Positions 24,456-32,309 of a stretch of 64,000 bases of DNA are shown here, one piece after another. The first letter of the stretch is position 1. Each line of letters begins with the position of its first letter. The notes beneath the pieces were generated by a model. The model was not told the origin of the DNA, did not search any database, and saw nothing but the letters and a program-made list of their open reading frames with translations. The stretch is from JBCBWG01 sp038523925 (GTDB taxonomy: Bacteria > Pseudomonadota > Alphaproteobacteria > Rhizobiales > Hyphomicrobiaceae): positions 14,304-78,303 of the forward strand of contig JBCBIY010000013.1 of the NCBI GenBank assembly GCA_038523925.1. Reading direction: 5' to 3'. Both the position numbers and the translations under genes were made by a program.

Positions 24456-26066
24456 ATGATGCATATGTCGGGTCTGAACCGGCTCCGGATCGTCGGGACC
24501 GCCGCATTTTTGGTGGCGTCACTGACCGTGAGCGCACCCACAGTAAGTGCTCAAACCGCTGATATTAAATCTGAAACGACGCCGACGCCCGGATCCGAAA
24601 CGGCTGCGGGGTCAGCGCCACGCCTGCCAGATTTTTCGTTCGACACCGTCGTTCAATCGGCAAGGGTTTTGTCCGAGCAAGCCTATGCTGCGCCGCAGCA
24701 AGTCGGCGCCGAATGGTTCCCCAACAGCTACGATGAGTATCGCAAAGTGCGGATGCGGCCCGGGTCCGCGCTTTGGAATGCAGTACCGCCGCAGTTCGAG
24801 CTGCACGCGATGCCGGTCGGGTGGTTGTTCAAGTCCCCCGTCACGCTGTCGATCGTCGATGATGGGGCGTCTTGGTTGCAGACGTTCAAGGTCGAGGATT
24901 TCATCGACAATCGCGAACGCAAGTCGGCGCAGTTGCCGCGCACGGGCGTGCCGGTCTCGGGCTTCAAGATCAATGGCCCGCTCAACACATCCGACATCGC
25001 CGATGAGATCATCGTCTTCCAGGGCGCGAGCTATTTTCGCGCGCTCGGCAAGGGTCATGTCTATGGGCTCTCTGCGCGCGGCCTCGCAATCCGTACCGCA
25101 AGCCCGCAAGGCGAAGAGTTTCCAGCCTTCCGCAATTTCTGGGTCGAGCGACCCAAGCCTGGCTCGGACACGATCCGCATCTATGCGCTGCTCGACTCGC
25201 AGTCGACCACAGGTGCGTTTGCTTTCACCGTCACGCCCGGCGAAGCGACCGCCATGGACGTCGAGGCGGTCCTGTTCCCGCGGCGCGACCTGACCGAGGT
25301 CGGCCTCGCACCGCTCACTAGCATGAACATGCTGAACCCGCTCAACCCCGTGCGGGTCGCCGACTTCCGGCCGCGCATTCACGACAGCGACGGGCTCGCA
25401 ATCCAAACCGGATCCGGCGAGCGCATCTGGCGTCCGATCAATAACCCAGCGACGCTGCAGCTCTCAGCGTTCCTGGACACCAACCCGCGCGGCTTCGGCC
25501 TCATCCAGCGCCAGCGGACATTCGCGGACTACCAGGACCTTGAAGCCCGCTACGACAAGCGGCCATCGGCCTGGGTTGAGCCGAAGGAAGGGTTCGGCGA
25601 AGGCAGCGTTGTCCTCGTCGAGATCCCAACCGTCGAAGAGATCCACGACAACATCGTCACGATGTGGCGGCCGAAGAACCCGATCCCGGCGGGCAAGCCC
25701 CATCGTATCAGCTACCGCCTGACGTGGCGCAATCACGTGCCAACGCGCTCTGATGGACCTTGGGTCGCAAACTCACGATCCGGCAACGTCAATCTTGGCC
25801 CGCGCGACGGCCGGCGGCGGTTCGTCATCGATTACGTCGACCAAAGCCCATTCACGGGTGAGGACCTGCCGGAAGCAGCCGTCACCGTGTCGGGCGGCAC
25901 TGTTTCAGACGTGGTCGTCCAGAAAAACCCTGAAACCGGAGGCCTGCGCGCAGCATTCATCTTCCAGCCTGGCGACCGAGATCGTGCCGACATCCGATTG
26001 AATCTCGGATCGTGGAATGGCCGCACGCCGGAGACCTGGATCTACCGATGGGTACGAGACCGATGA
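24456..26066 (+). CDS. opgG: Glucans biosynthesis protein G
   Basis: 536 residues. A periplasmic protein for osmoregulated periplasmic glucan synthesis. Signal peptide about 1-32 (MMHMSGLNRLRIVG, hydrophobic, cut after VSA). FSFDTVVQSARVLSEQAY, MRPGSALWN, FEDFIDNRERK-like, GASYFRALGKGHVYGLSARGLAI and GEEFPAFRNFWVERP are the MdoG core, and the end has an Ig-like domain. It overlaps opgH by ATGA, the standard opgGH operon arrangement. Confidence 0.95.
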   Translation: MMHMSGLNRLRIVGTAAFLVASLTVSAPTVSAQTADIKSETTPTPGSETAAGSAPRLPDFSFDTVVQSARVLSEQAYAAPQQVGAEWFPNSYDEYRKVRMRPGSALWNAVPPQFELHAMPVGWLFKSPVTLSIVDDGASWLQTFKVEDFIDNRERKSAQLPRTGVPVSGFKINGPLNTSDIADEIIVFQGASYFRALGKGHVYGLSARGLAIRTASPQGEEFPAFRNFWVERPKPGSDTIRIYALLDSQSTTGAFAFTVTPGEATAMDVEAVLFPRRDLTEVGLAPLTSMNMLNPLNPVRVADFRPRIHDSDGLAIQTGSGERIWRPINNPATLQLSAFLDTNPRGFGLIQRQRTFADYQDLEARYDKRPSAWVEPKEGFGEGSVVLVEIPTVEEIHDNIVTMWRPKNPIPAGKPHRISYRLTWRNHVPTRSDGPWVANSRSGNVNLGPRDGRRRFVIDYVDQSPFTGEDLPEAAVTVSGGTVSDVVVQKNPETGGLRAAFIFQPGDRDRADIRLNLGSWNGRTPETWIYRWVRDR

Positions 26067-27907
26067 CCATGCACGTTCGCTCAGGCGCGCCCGGCGGCGA
26101 GTGGTGGAGCGCGAAACCGATTGATGAAGCGCCGCTCGCGATGCCGCAGCAGGCGCTGTTTAAGGCGTCCGAACTGAGTGAAGCGCGCCGCAATCGCCGC
26201 GCCCGCCAGAACCTGACGGCGCGCGCAATTTCCATTGCCGTTTTCGCGCTGACGATCGCATGCAGCTACGGGTTCGCGATTGGGTTGTGGGACGCGCTTT
26301 CGCTCGATAACGGCGGCAGCGTCCTGCACTATCTGTTCCTTGGCATTTCAGTCGCAACGTTCGGCTGGATCGCGTTTGGCGCCGCCAATGCCATCGTCGG
26401 TGCAGGCGCGCTTCTGATCGGGCGCGGCCAGGACACGATCAAGGCTCCGCCGGTCGGCACGCCGCTGCGCGCGCGCACGGCGTTGCTTTACCCCGTCTAT
26501 CACGAAGACCCGCAGGAGATCGCAGACGGCATCCGCACACTTGTGACGGGGCTCGGACGGCTTGAGGTCACCGACAAGTTCGATGTCTTCGTCTTGAGCG
26601 ACAGCCGCACAGACGATGCCCGCGCGAACGAGAAGGCTGTCTTCGCCGCGCTCGAAGCCGACGTTCCGGCGCAGACGACCGTCGTCTACCGGAACCGAAG
26701 CGAGAATGCCGGCAAGAAGGCCGGCAACGTCGCCGACTGGGTGCGCACGTTTGGTGGCGCCTACCCGCACTTTATCGTGTTCGATGCCGACAGCGAGATG
26801 TCGCCTGAAACCGTTCTGCGGCTCGCACTCGCGCTTCAGGCGCATCCTGGCACCGGGCTTATCCAAACGGTGCCACGGCTCATTGGCGCGCGGACCTGGT
26901 TCGCGCGTCTGCAGCAGTTCGCCAACAACCTCTTCGCGCCCGTTTCAGCCGCCGGCTTCGCTGCATGGCAGGACTCATCCGGCAACTACTGGGGCCACAA
27001 CGCGATCATTCGCACCCGCGCGTTTGCTTCCGCTGCCGGACTGCCGGAATTGAGAGGCCCCAAGCCATTCGGCGGGCCGATCCAAAGCCACGACTTCGTC
27101 GAGGCCGCGTTCCTGCGCCGGGCCGGCTGGCGGGTTGCGCTCATCACCAGCCTGACAGGCAGCTACGAAGGCTCGCCACCGAACCTGTTCGAGATCGCAG
27201 TCCGTGACCGGCGCTGGATGCAGGGCAACCTCCAACACGTCGCCGTCGTCCCGAGCCGCGGCCTTGCGCCGATCAGCCGCCTGCACCTTGCAGTCGGCAT
27301 CTTCGCCTACATCTCCTCGGCGCTTTGGGCACTCATGATCGCGACCGGCCTTTGGCTGATCTGGCGCGAAGATCGCCGCGAGGTGAGCTACTTCTCAGAC
27401 GACAAGACCCTGTTCCCGAACTGGCCGGTGTTCGATCCGCAGCTCGGCCTTTGGCTTTTGAGCGTGACTTTGCTCGCGGTTTTCATGCCAAAAATACTTG
27501 GCCTCGGCGTCGAGCTTTGGCGCAACACCCAGCGCCGCGTGACCTGGCTCCAAGCCGGACGTCTGATCGGCGGCTGGTGCTTTGAGCTTGTCTTTAGCGC
27601 GCTCATGGCGCCGACGCTCATGCTAATGCAGCTTCGATCTCTGGTGCAGATCCTAACCGGGCAAGATAGCGGCTGGAACCCGCAGAACCGGAAAGGCTCA
27701 GTCATCACCCTCGGGGAAGCGCTGCGCTATCACGCGGTACACGTAGTCACCGGCATCGCGATCGGCATCTTTTGCGTCTCACACTCCTGGTACGCGTTCG
27801 CCTGGATCAGCCCCGTCGTGCTCGGCCTCTTGCTGTCGCCGCTTCTGACAGCCTGGTCGTCCCAGGAGCCAGACGCCGCTGGCGATTTGCTGGCCACACA
27901 GAGCTAG
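26063..27907 (+). CDS. opgH: Glucans biosynthesis glucosyltransferase H
   Basis: About 614 residues from the ATG overlapping the opgG stop. A multi-spanning GT2 enzyme that polymerises UDP-glucose into beta-1,2 periplasmic glucan. Two N-terminal helices are followed by the catalytic domain with ALLYPVYHEDP, VFVLSDSRTDDAR, FDADSEMSPETV (DxD), QSHDFVEAAFLRRAGW and RDRRWMQGN (the QxxRW-like motif). A C-terminal membrane domain follows. It ends 25 bp before the convergent hpt gene. Confidence 0.95.
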   Translation: MTMHVRSGAPGGEWWSAKPIDEAPLAMPQQALFKASELSEARRNRRARQNLTARAISIAVFALTIACSYGFAIGLWDALSLDNGGSVLHYLFLGISVATFGWIAFGAANAIVGAGALLIGRGQDTIKAPPVGTPLRARTALLYPVYHEDPQEIADGIRTLVTGLGRLEVTDKFDVFVLSDSRTDDARANEKAVFAALEADVPAQTTVVYRNRSENAGKKAGNVADWVRTFGGAYPHFIVFDADSEMSPETVLRLALALQAHPGTGLIQTVPRLIGARTWFARLQQFANNLFAPVSAAGFAAWQDSSGNYWGHNAIIRTRAFASAAGLPELRGPKPFGGPIQSHDFVEAAFLRRAGWRVALITSLTGSYEGSPPNLFEIAVRDRRWMQGNLQHVAVVPSRGLAPISRLHLAVGIFAYISSALWALMIATGLWLIWREDRREVSYFSDDKTLFPNWPVFDPQLGLWLLSVTLLAVFMPKILGLGVELWRNTQRRVTWLQAGRLIGGWCFELVFSALMAPTLMLMQLRSLVQILTGQDSGWNPQNRKGSVITLGEALRYHAVHVVTGIAIGIFCVSHSWYAFAWISPVVLGLLLSPLLTAWSSQEPDAAGDLLATQS

Positions 27908-27925
27908 ACGCGATGCATCGATGAC

Positions 27926-27943
27926 CTGAGAATTAGCTCTCAG
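27926..27943. terminator. Weak hairpin between convergent opgH and hpt
   Basis: CTGAGA pairs with TCTCAG around ATTAGC, spanning the hpt stop. Six base pairs and no T-run make this a weak candidate. Confidence 0.3.
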
Positions 27944-28481
27944 AGCGCACCACACGGCCGACAAACGGCAGCTCGCGATAGCGGTACGCGAGGTCCATTC
28001 CGTAGCCGACTACAAAATAGTCCGGGCACTCGAATGCCTTGAAGTCCGCTTCGATCTCGGCTGAACGGCGCACGGTCTTATTGAGCAGGACGCAGGTCTT
28101 AATCTGAGAAGCGCCACGCGCGCTGATCAGATCTTTGGCAAATGCGAGCGTTCGGCCGGATTCCAGAATGTCGTCAATCAGCAGCACGTCGCGACCGGAG
28201 ACATCGAGATCGATGTCGCGCAGGATCTGCACGCTGCCGGTCGACTGCGTGCCCTTCCGGTAGCTCGACAGGGTGACGAAATCGACCTCGGGGCCCAGCC
28301 CGACGGACTGCATGGCGCGCAAGAGGTCGGCTGCGAAGATAAAGCTGCCCTTCAGGATCGCGATCACCAGCAGGTTCTTGAAGTCGGCATCCGAAATCTC
28401 ATCGGCGAGCGACTTGATTCGCGCCTGAATTTCAGCCGCGGAAATCAGAACCTCGATGTCGCCCTCTTTTATCGCCGTCAT
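27933..28481 (-). CDS. hpt: Hypoxanthine phosphoribosyltransferase
   Basis: 182 residues. Start fixed by AAGGAGGTGG 8 bases before ATG 28481. Transfers phosphoribose from PRPP to hypoxanthine or guanine in purine salvage. The PRPP-binding loop is DVLLIDDILESGRTL, preceded by VDFVTLSSYRKGTQSTG, and the base-binding end is DYFVVGYGMDLAYRYRELPFVG. Length agrees with the family (about 180). Confidence 0.95.
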   Translation of the reverse strand: MTAIKEGDIEVLISAAEIQARIKSLADEISDADFKNLLVIAILKGSFIFAADLLRAMQSVGLGPEVDFVTLSSYRKGTQSTGSVQILRDIDLDVSGRDVLLIDDILESGRTLAFAKDLISARGASQIKTCVLLNKTVRRSAEIEADFKAFECPDYFVVGYGMDLAYRYRELPFVGRVVRSES

Positions 28482-28578
28482 GGTGAGCCACCTCCTTGCC
28501 TCGGCGAGCGCCCTGTGGCGTCCGCCCGTCCCGGTCATCTCATCTGAAAACAGTTCTGTGTCAGTGCTTTGCAGGGCC

Positions 28579-28594
28579 GGCCATCACGATGGCC
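28579..28594. promoter_or_regulatory. Short dyad in the hpt-ftsE divergent region
   Basis: GGCCATC-AC-GATGGCC, seven-base perfect arms, within the 270-bp divergent gap. It could be an operator; no other feature stands out in this gap. Confidence 0.3.
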
Positions 28595-28751
28595 CGAAGC
28601 CGCCTGCAAACGTGTCCGAGGTCTGTGAAATACTCACTCAGACGCCACATTCATCGCCGATTGATCGCGCCTTCTGCTTCGCACATAAGACCCGGGGCTC
28701 CAAGCGGCGGCGCGCGAGCGGAGCCTTACGGGAATTGAGGGACGTCAACAC

Positions 28752-29408
28752 GTGATCCGGTTCGACAATGTGTCGTTGCGCTACGGCACGGCTACGGAGG
28801 TTCTCCGTGACGTGTCGTTCGATCTGGCACCCGGTTCGTTTCACTTTCTGACCGGTCCGTCCGGCGCGGGTAAGACGACGCTGCTGCGCCTGATGTTTCT
28901 GTCGCTCGAGCCGACGGCCGGGCGCATGGACCTATTCGATGAGACCGCGAACCGGGCGGGGCCGGCCAAGCGCGCAGAACTCCGCCGCCGGATCGGGATT
29001 GTGTTCCAGGACTTCCGCCTGCTCGATCATATGACGACGTGGCAGAACGTAGCGCTGCCGCTGCGCGTCATCGGACGGCGCGAGAGTGAGTACAAAGAGG
29101 ATGTGACGGACCTGCTGCAATGGGTTGGCCTCGGCGACCGGATGCATCAGTTCCCGTCGGTTTTATCGGGCGGCGAAAAACAACGCGCGGCCATCGCGCG
29201 CGCTGTCATCGGCAAGCCCGAGCTGCTGCTGGCCGACGAACCGACCGGCAACGTCGACCCGCAGATGGCCCGGCGGCTGCTGCGCCTCTTCATCGAGCTC
29301 AATCGGCTCGGCACTTCCGTCGTTATCGCAACGCACGATCACCAGCTCATGCGCCAGTTTAAGGCGCCGCGGCTCGAACTGCACGAGGGTCATGTCCGGA
29401 TCATATGA
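28752..29408 (+). CDS. ftsE: Cell division ATP-binding protein FtsE
   Basis: 218 residues, GTG start. Walker A GPSGAGKTT (37-45), signature LSGGEKQR, Walker B LLLADEPTGN and switch His in ATHD. Partner of FtsX in the complex that drives septal peptidoglycan hydrolase activation. The position after hpt (divergent) and a 17-bp overlap with ftsX support co-translation. Confidence 0.95.
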   Translation: MIRFDNVSLRYGTATEVLRDVSFDLAPGSFHFLTGPSGAGKTTLLRLMFLSLEPTAGRMDLFDETANRAGPAKRAELRRRIGIVFQDFRLLDHMTTWQNVALPLRVIGRRESEYKEDVTDLLQWVGLGDRMHQFPSVLSGGEKQRAAIARAVIGKPELLLADEPTGNVDPQMARRLLRLFIELNRLGTSVVIATHDHQLMRQFKAPRLELHEGHVRII

Positions 29409-30495
29409 CAAGCCCGGCTCGCCCGCGCCGCCGACGTACGAACCGCTCGGTTACGATGCGTTCGAACGCGGCCCCGTGACGTCTCCGCCGCGCCCGCCAG
29501 AACCACCGGAGCCGCCGTCAGGCGCGCCGCCGCTGCCCCCGCCACGCGACTTCGATGTCGCCCCCTCTGGCGCGCATGATCGGGCCAACGCGTCTGCATC
29601 GGCACCCATCGTGCCCGCGCGTTCCGTCACGGGCAGCTCACTCGTGCTCGTCATCGCGATCATGTGCTTCCTCGCCTGTCTCACCGCAGGCGCCGTCTAC
29701 CTCATGAACCAATCGGCGTCGGCGTGGGTGCGCAATATCGCGAGCGAGGTCACGGTTCAGGTCGAGGTCGACAAGGAAACGGACGTCGCCGCGCACATGC
29801 GGTCGGTCAACGCATTTCTTGCGAGCCAGCCCGGCATTCAATCGACCACGATCATTCCAGTTTCGACATCGCGTGCGCTTCTTGAGCCCTGGCTCGGCGC
29901 GTCCGACGCGCTTGAAGCGCTGCCAATCCCGCGGCTTATCGCAATTCAGATCGACCGCAACCGCCCGCCCGACCTGGACGAGGTCCGCGCGCGGCTGAGC
30001 TCAGGTTTCACCGGCGTCAGTCTCGACGATCATCGCCAATGGCAGCAGCAGATCCGGACCGTCACCAACAGCTTCGCGCTCGGCGGACTTGCGATCCTGC
30101 TTCTCGTCGGCGCGGCGACGACCGCCATCATCGTGTCCGCCACCCGCAGCGCGATGCTGTCCAACCGCGGCATCGTCGAAGTCCTCCACTTCGTCGGCGC
30201 GACCGATAAGTTCATCGCCCGCGAGTTCGAGCGCCACTTCCTATCGCTCGGCATCCGCGCAGGCCTCGTTGGCGCCTTCGCAGCAACGCTCGCGTTTCTC
30301 GCCATGCCGACGGTCATGGGCCTCATTGGCGGCGGCACGATGAGCATGGCGGAAGTCAGGCGCATCATCGGCAGCGGCAGCCTCGACGGGCAGGGCTTCA
30401 TCGTGCTCGGGCTGGTTGTGGTTGCGATATCAGCGATTTGCATGATCACATCGCGATTCAGTGTTTACCGCATTCTGAACGCCCGCGACGACTGA
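29392..30495 (+). CDS. ftsX: Cell division protein FtsX
   Basis: 367 residues from ATG 29392, inside the end of ftsE; longer frames upstream are antisense-like. A long Pro-rich cytoplasmic N-terminus (about 1-80, with PPRPPEPPEPPSG) precedes the first helix at about 85-107. An extracellular loop follows, then three more helices with LRVAQ-free GVATDKFIAREFERHFL-type coupling segments. C-terminal helices ITSRFSVYRIL. The Pro-rich N-terminus is longer than in E. coli but usual for alphaproteobacteria. Confidence 0.9.
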   Translation: MSGSYDKPGSPAPPTYEPLGYDAFERGPVTSPPRPPEPPEPPSGAPPLPPPRDFDVAPSGAHDRANASASAPIVPARSVTGSSLVLVIAIMCFLACLTAGAVYLMNQSASAWVRNIASEVTVQVEVDKETDVAAHMRSVNAFLASQPGIQSTTIIPVSTSRALLEPWLGASDALEALPIPRLIAIQIDRNRPPDLDEVRARLSSGFTGVSLDDHRQWQQQIRTVTNSFALGGLAILLLVGAATTAIIVSATRSAMLSNRGIVEVLHFVGATDKFIAREFERHFLSLGIRAGLVGAFAATLAFLAMPTVMGLIGGGTMSMAEVRRIIGSGSLDGQGFIVLGLVVVAISAICMITSRFSVYRILNARDD

Positions 30496-30616
30496 GCCGG
30501 CGTGAGGCGCCGTACACGGATCGCTGCTGACAACCGGTGGACGATCTGTGAGCGCCGTTCGATCGCCTCCGATTTCAAGATTGCGCCGGCCCGCAAACCA
30601 GCCGAGAACACGTGTC

Positions 30617-31369
30617 ATGACGTCAGAGGCCGCGACATCGAACGCGCAACCGACCGCGCCGGACCGGACGCCACGCACCCTAAGGCGACGCCGCTTTGCG
30701 ATGATCGCCACCTGCGCCTTTGCGTTTGTCTCAGCCGCCCTCCTCGCAGGCTTCTTCGCCTTCGCAAGTCACGTCACCGGCCCGTTGTCGCGGCCGCTCA
30801 ACACGCAGCCGGTCGCCGATGGCATTGTGGCGCTCACCGGTAGCAGCGCACGCATCGCAGAAGCGGGCCGGCTGCTTGGCCGCGCCCGCGCCAATCGTCT
30901 GCTTATTTCAGGCGTGAACCGCCGAACGACCGGCGAGGACCTGCGGCGTCTGACAACGCTGTCGAAGCCGCGGTTCTCCTGCTGCGTCGACATCGGCTAC
31001 GAGGCACAGAATACGCGCGGCAACGGCATTGAAGCGGCCGCGTGGATCGCACAGAACAGTTTCCGCCGCGTCCTCGTTGTCACGTCCGCGTTCCACATGC
31101 CGCGCAGCCTGACAGAGCTTGCCCGCTGGTCCCCGCGCACAACGTGGGTTCCCTACCCCGTCGCGCCGCGCCGCCGCCCGCCAGGGCCATGGTGGCTGAA
31201 CGCCGGCCAGTTGCAGCTCTTGCTTGGCGAGTACGTCAAGTTTCTCCCGTCGGCGGCGCGCTACGTCGTCGCCCGTGGCGTCGATCGTATCTGGCCGCAG
31301 AAACCTGTCGCCAGGCAGCGTCCGGCCCCGCCGCCGCCCGTCCCGCGATCCGGCATCACAAGCTCCTGA
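30617..31369 (+). CDS. YdcF/DUF218 family membrane-anchored protein
   Basis: 250 residues from ATG 30617 (a GTG at 30548 is an alternative). A basic N-terminus is followed by one transmembrane helix (about 29-50), then a DUF218 domain: GIVALTGSSARIAEAGRLL, LISGVNRRTTGEDL and RVLVVTSAFHMPRSL, the last carrying the conserved SxxHMPR site. Proline-rich tail. This family may bind nucleotide or participate in envelope metabolism. It lies between ftsX and plsC; all three could share transcription. Confidence 0.85.
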   Translation: MTSEAATSNAQPTAPDRTPRTLRRRRFAMIATCAFAFVSAALLAGFFAFASHVTGPLSRPLNTQPVADGIVALTGSSARIAEAGRLLGRARANRLLISGVNRRTTGEDLRRLTTLSKPRFSCCVDIGYEAQNTRGNGIEAAAWIAQNSFRRVLVVTSAFHMPRSLTELARWSPRTTWVPYPVAPRRRPPGPWWLNAGQLQLLLGEYVKFLPSAARYVVARGVDRIWPQKPVARQRPAPPPPVPRSGITSS

Positions 31370-31376
31370 TCTCACC

Positions 31377-32168
31377 ATGGCGACGTCTGACATAGCGCCG
31401 GCGCCGGCGGACGAACCCGCAACGCGCGCGCGCGGCGTAACGCCCCGCAGCTTGGCTTTCGCCGTGCTCTTCTATGTCGTGACCGCTCTGTTCCTGATCC
31501 TCGGCAGCCCGCTGCTGTTTGGTCCACGGAGCTGGGCGATGGCGGGGCTCAAGGCGCATGCACGCGCGATCTTGGTTCTGCTCCGCATCGTGGCCGGCAC
31601 GCGGATGGAGGTGCGCGGCCGCGAGCACTTGCCAGACGGCCCATGCCTTGCCGTCGCCAAGCATCAGTCAGCGTGGGAGACGATGGCGCTCATCCCGCTG
31701 TTCCGCGATCCCGCCATCGTGCTTAAGGCAGAGCTAGCACGCATCCCGCTTTACGGCTGGTTCTGTGTGAAGTTTGAACATGTGCTCGTGCGCCGTGACC
31801 GGCAGGCGGCCGCGCTTAAACTGATGGTCACCGATGCGCGCGAGCGGGTCGCCGCCGGCCGCGAAGTTCTGATCTTCCCAGAGGGCACGCGGAAAGCACC
31901 GGGAGCAGCCCCTGACTACAAGCCGGGGTTCGTTGCGCTCTACGACGGCCTCGACGTGCCGCTGGTCCCGATCGCGCTCAACTCCGGTGTCTTCTGGCCG
32001 CCCAAATCGAGCCTCGCCTATCCGGGGACCATCATCGTCGATATTGCCCCGCCCATTCTGCCCGGCAAAAACCGCCGCGAGGTTCGCGACGAGGTGATCG
32101 ACATCATCGAGGCGCGCACGGCCGCCCTGCAGCGCGAGGCGGGCTTCAACGGCCCGGTGACGACCTGA
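31377..32168 (+). CDS. plsC: 1-acyl-sn-glycerol-3-phosphate acyltransferase
   Basis: 263 residues. Makes phosphatidic acid by acylating lysophosphatidate. One N-terminal helix (about 24-47). KHQSAWET at the active site has the H-x4-acid pattern with Glu in place of the usual Asp, as seen in many alphaproteobacteria; FPEGTRKAPG and VPIALNSGVFW are the other acyltransferase blocks. Start ATG is 7 bp after the YdcF-like stop. Confidence 0.93.
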   Translation: MATSDIAPAPADEPATRARGVTPRSLAFAVLFYVVTALFLILGSPLLFGPRSWAMAGLKAHARAILVLLRIVAGTRMEVRGREHLPDGPCLAVAKHQSAWETMALIPLFRDPAIVLKAELARIPLYGWFCVKFEHVLVRRDRQAAALKLMVTDARERVAAGREVLIFPEGTRKAPGAAPDYKPGFVALYDGLDVPLVPIALNSGVFWPPKSSLAYPGTIIVDIAPPILPGKNRREVRDEVIDIIEARTAALQREAGFNGPVTT

Positions 32169-32212
32169 GCCAACGCGGCGGTCGTCAAAGATCGCAACAA
32201 AGATCAAAAATA

Positions 32213-32227
32213 GAACATGATAAGAAC
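32213..32227 (-). promoter_or_regulatory. Putative LexA (SOS) box upstream of nrdJ
   Basis: On the minus strand the sequence reads GTTC-TTATCAT-GTTC, exactly the alphaproteobacterial LexA direct repeat GTTC-N7-GTTC, with AT-rich flanks. It lies 83 bp before the nrdJ start and 6 bp upstream of a candidate -35 element. Eight fixed bases can occur by chance about twice in a window this size, so the promoter location carries the weight. Confidence 0.5.
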
Positions 32228-32233
32228 ATTTGA

Positions 32234-32261
32234 TTGACGCGGTTAGGCCGGGCGCTTAAGT
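32234..32261 (+). promoter_or_regulatory. Candidate promoter of nrdJ
   Basis: TTGACG (32234-32239), 16-bp spacer, TTAAGT (32256-32261). The start codon is 49 bp downstream of the -10. Directly below the LexA-type box. Confidence 0.35.
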
Positions 32262-32309
32262 TTAGGGCTCAAGAGGCGCGCGTCGCCGGCCCGATCACGA
32301 GACGTCCTA

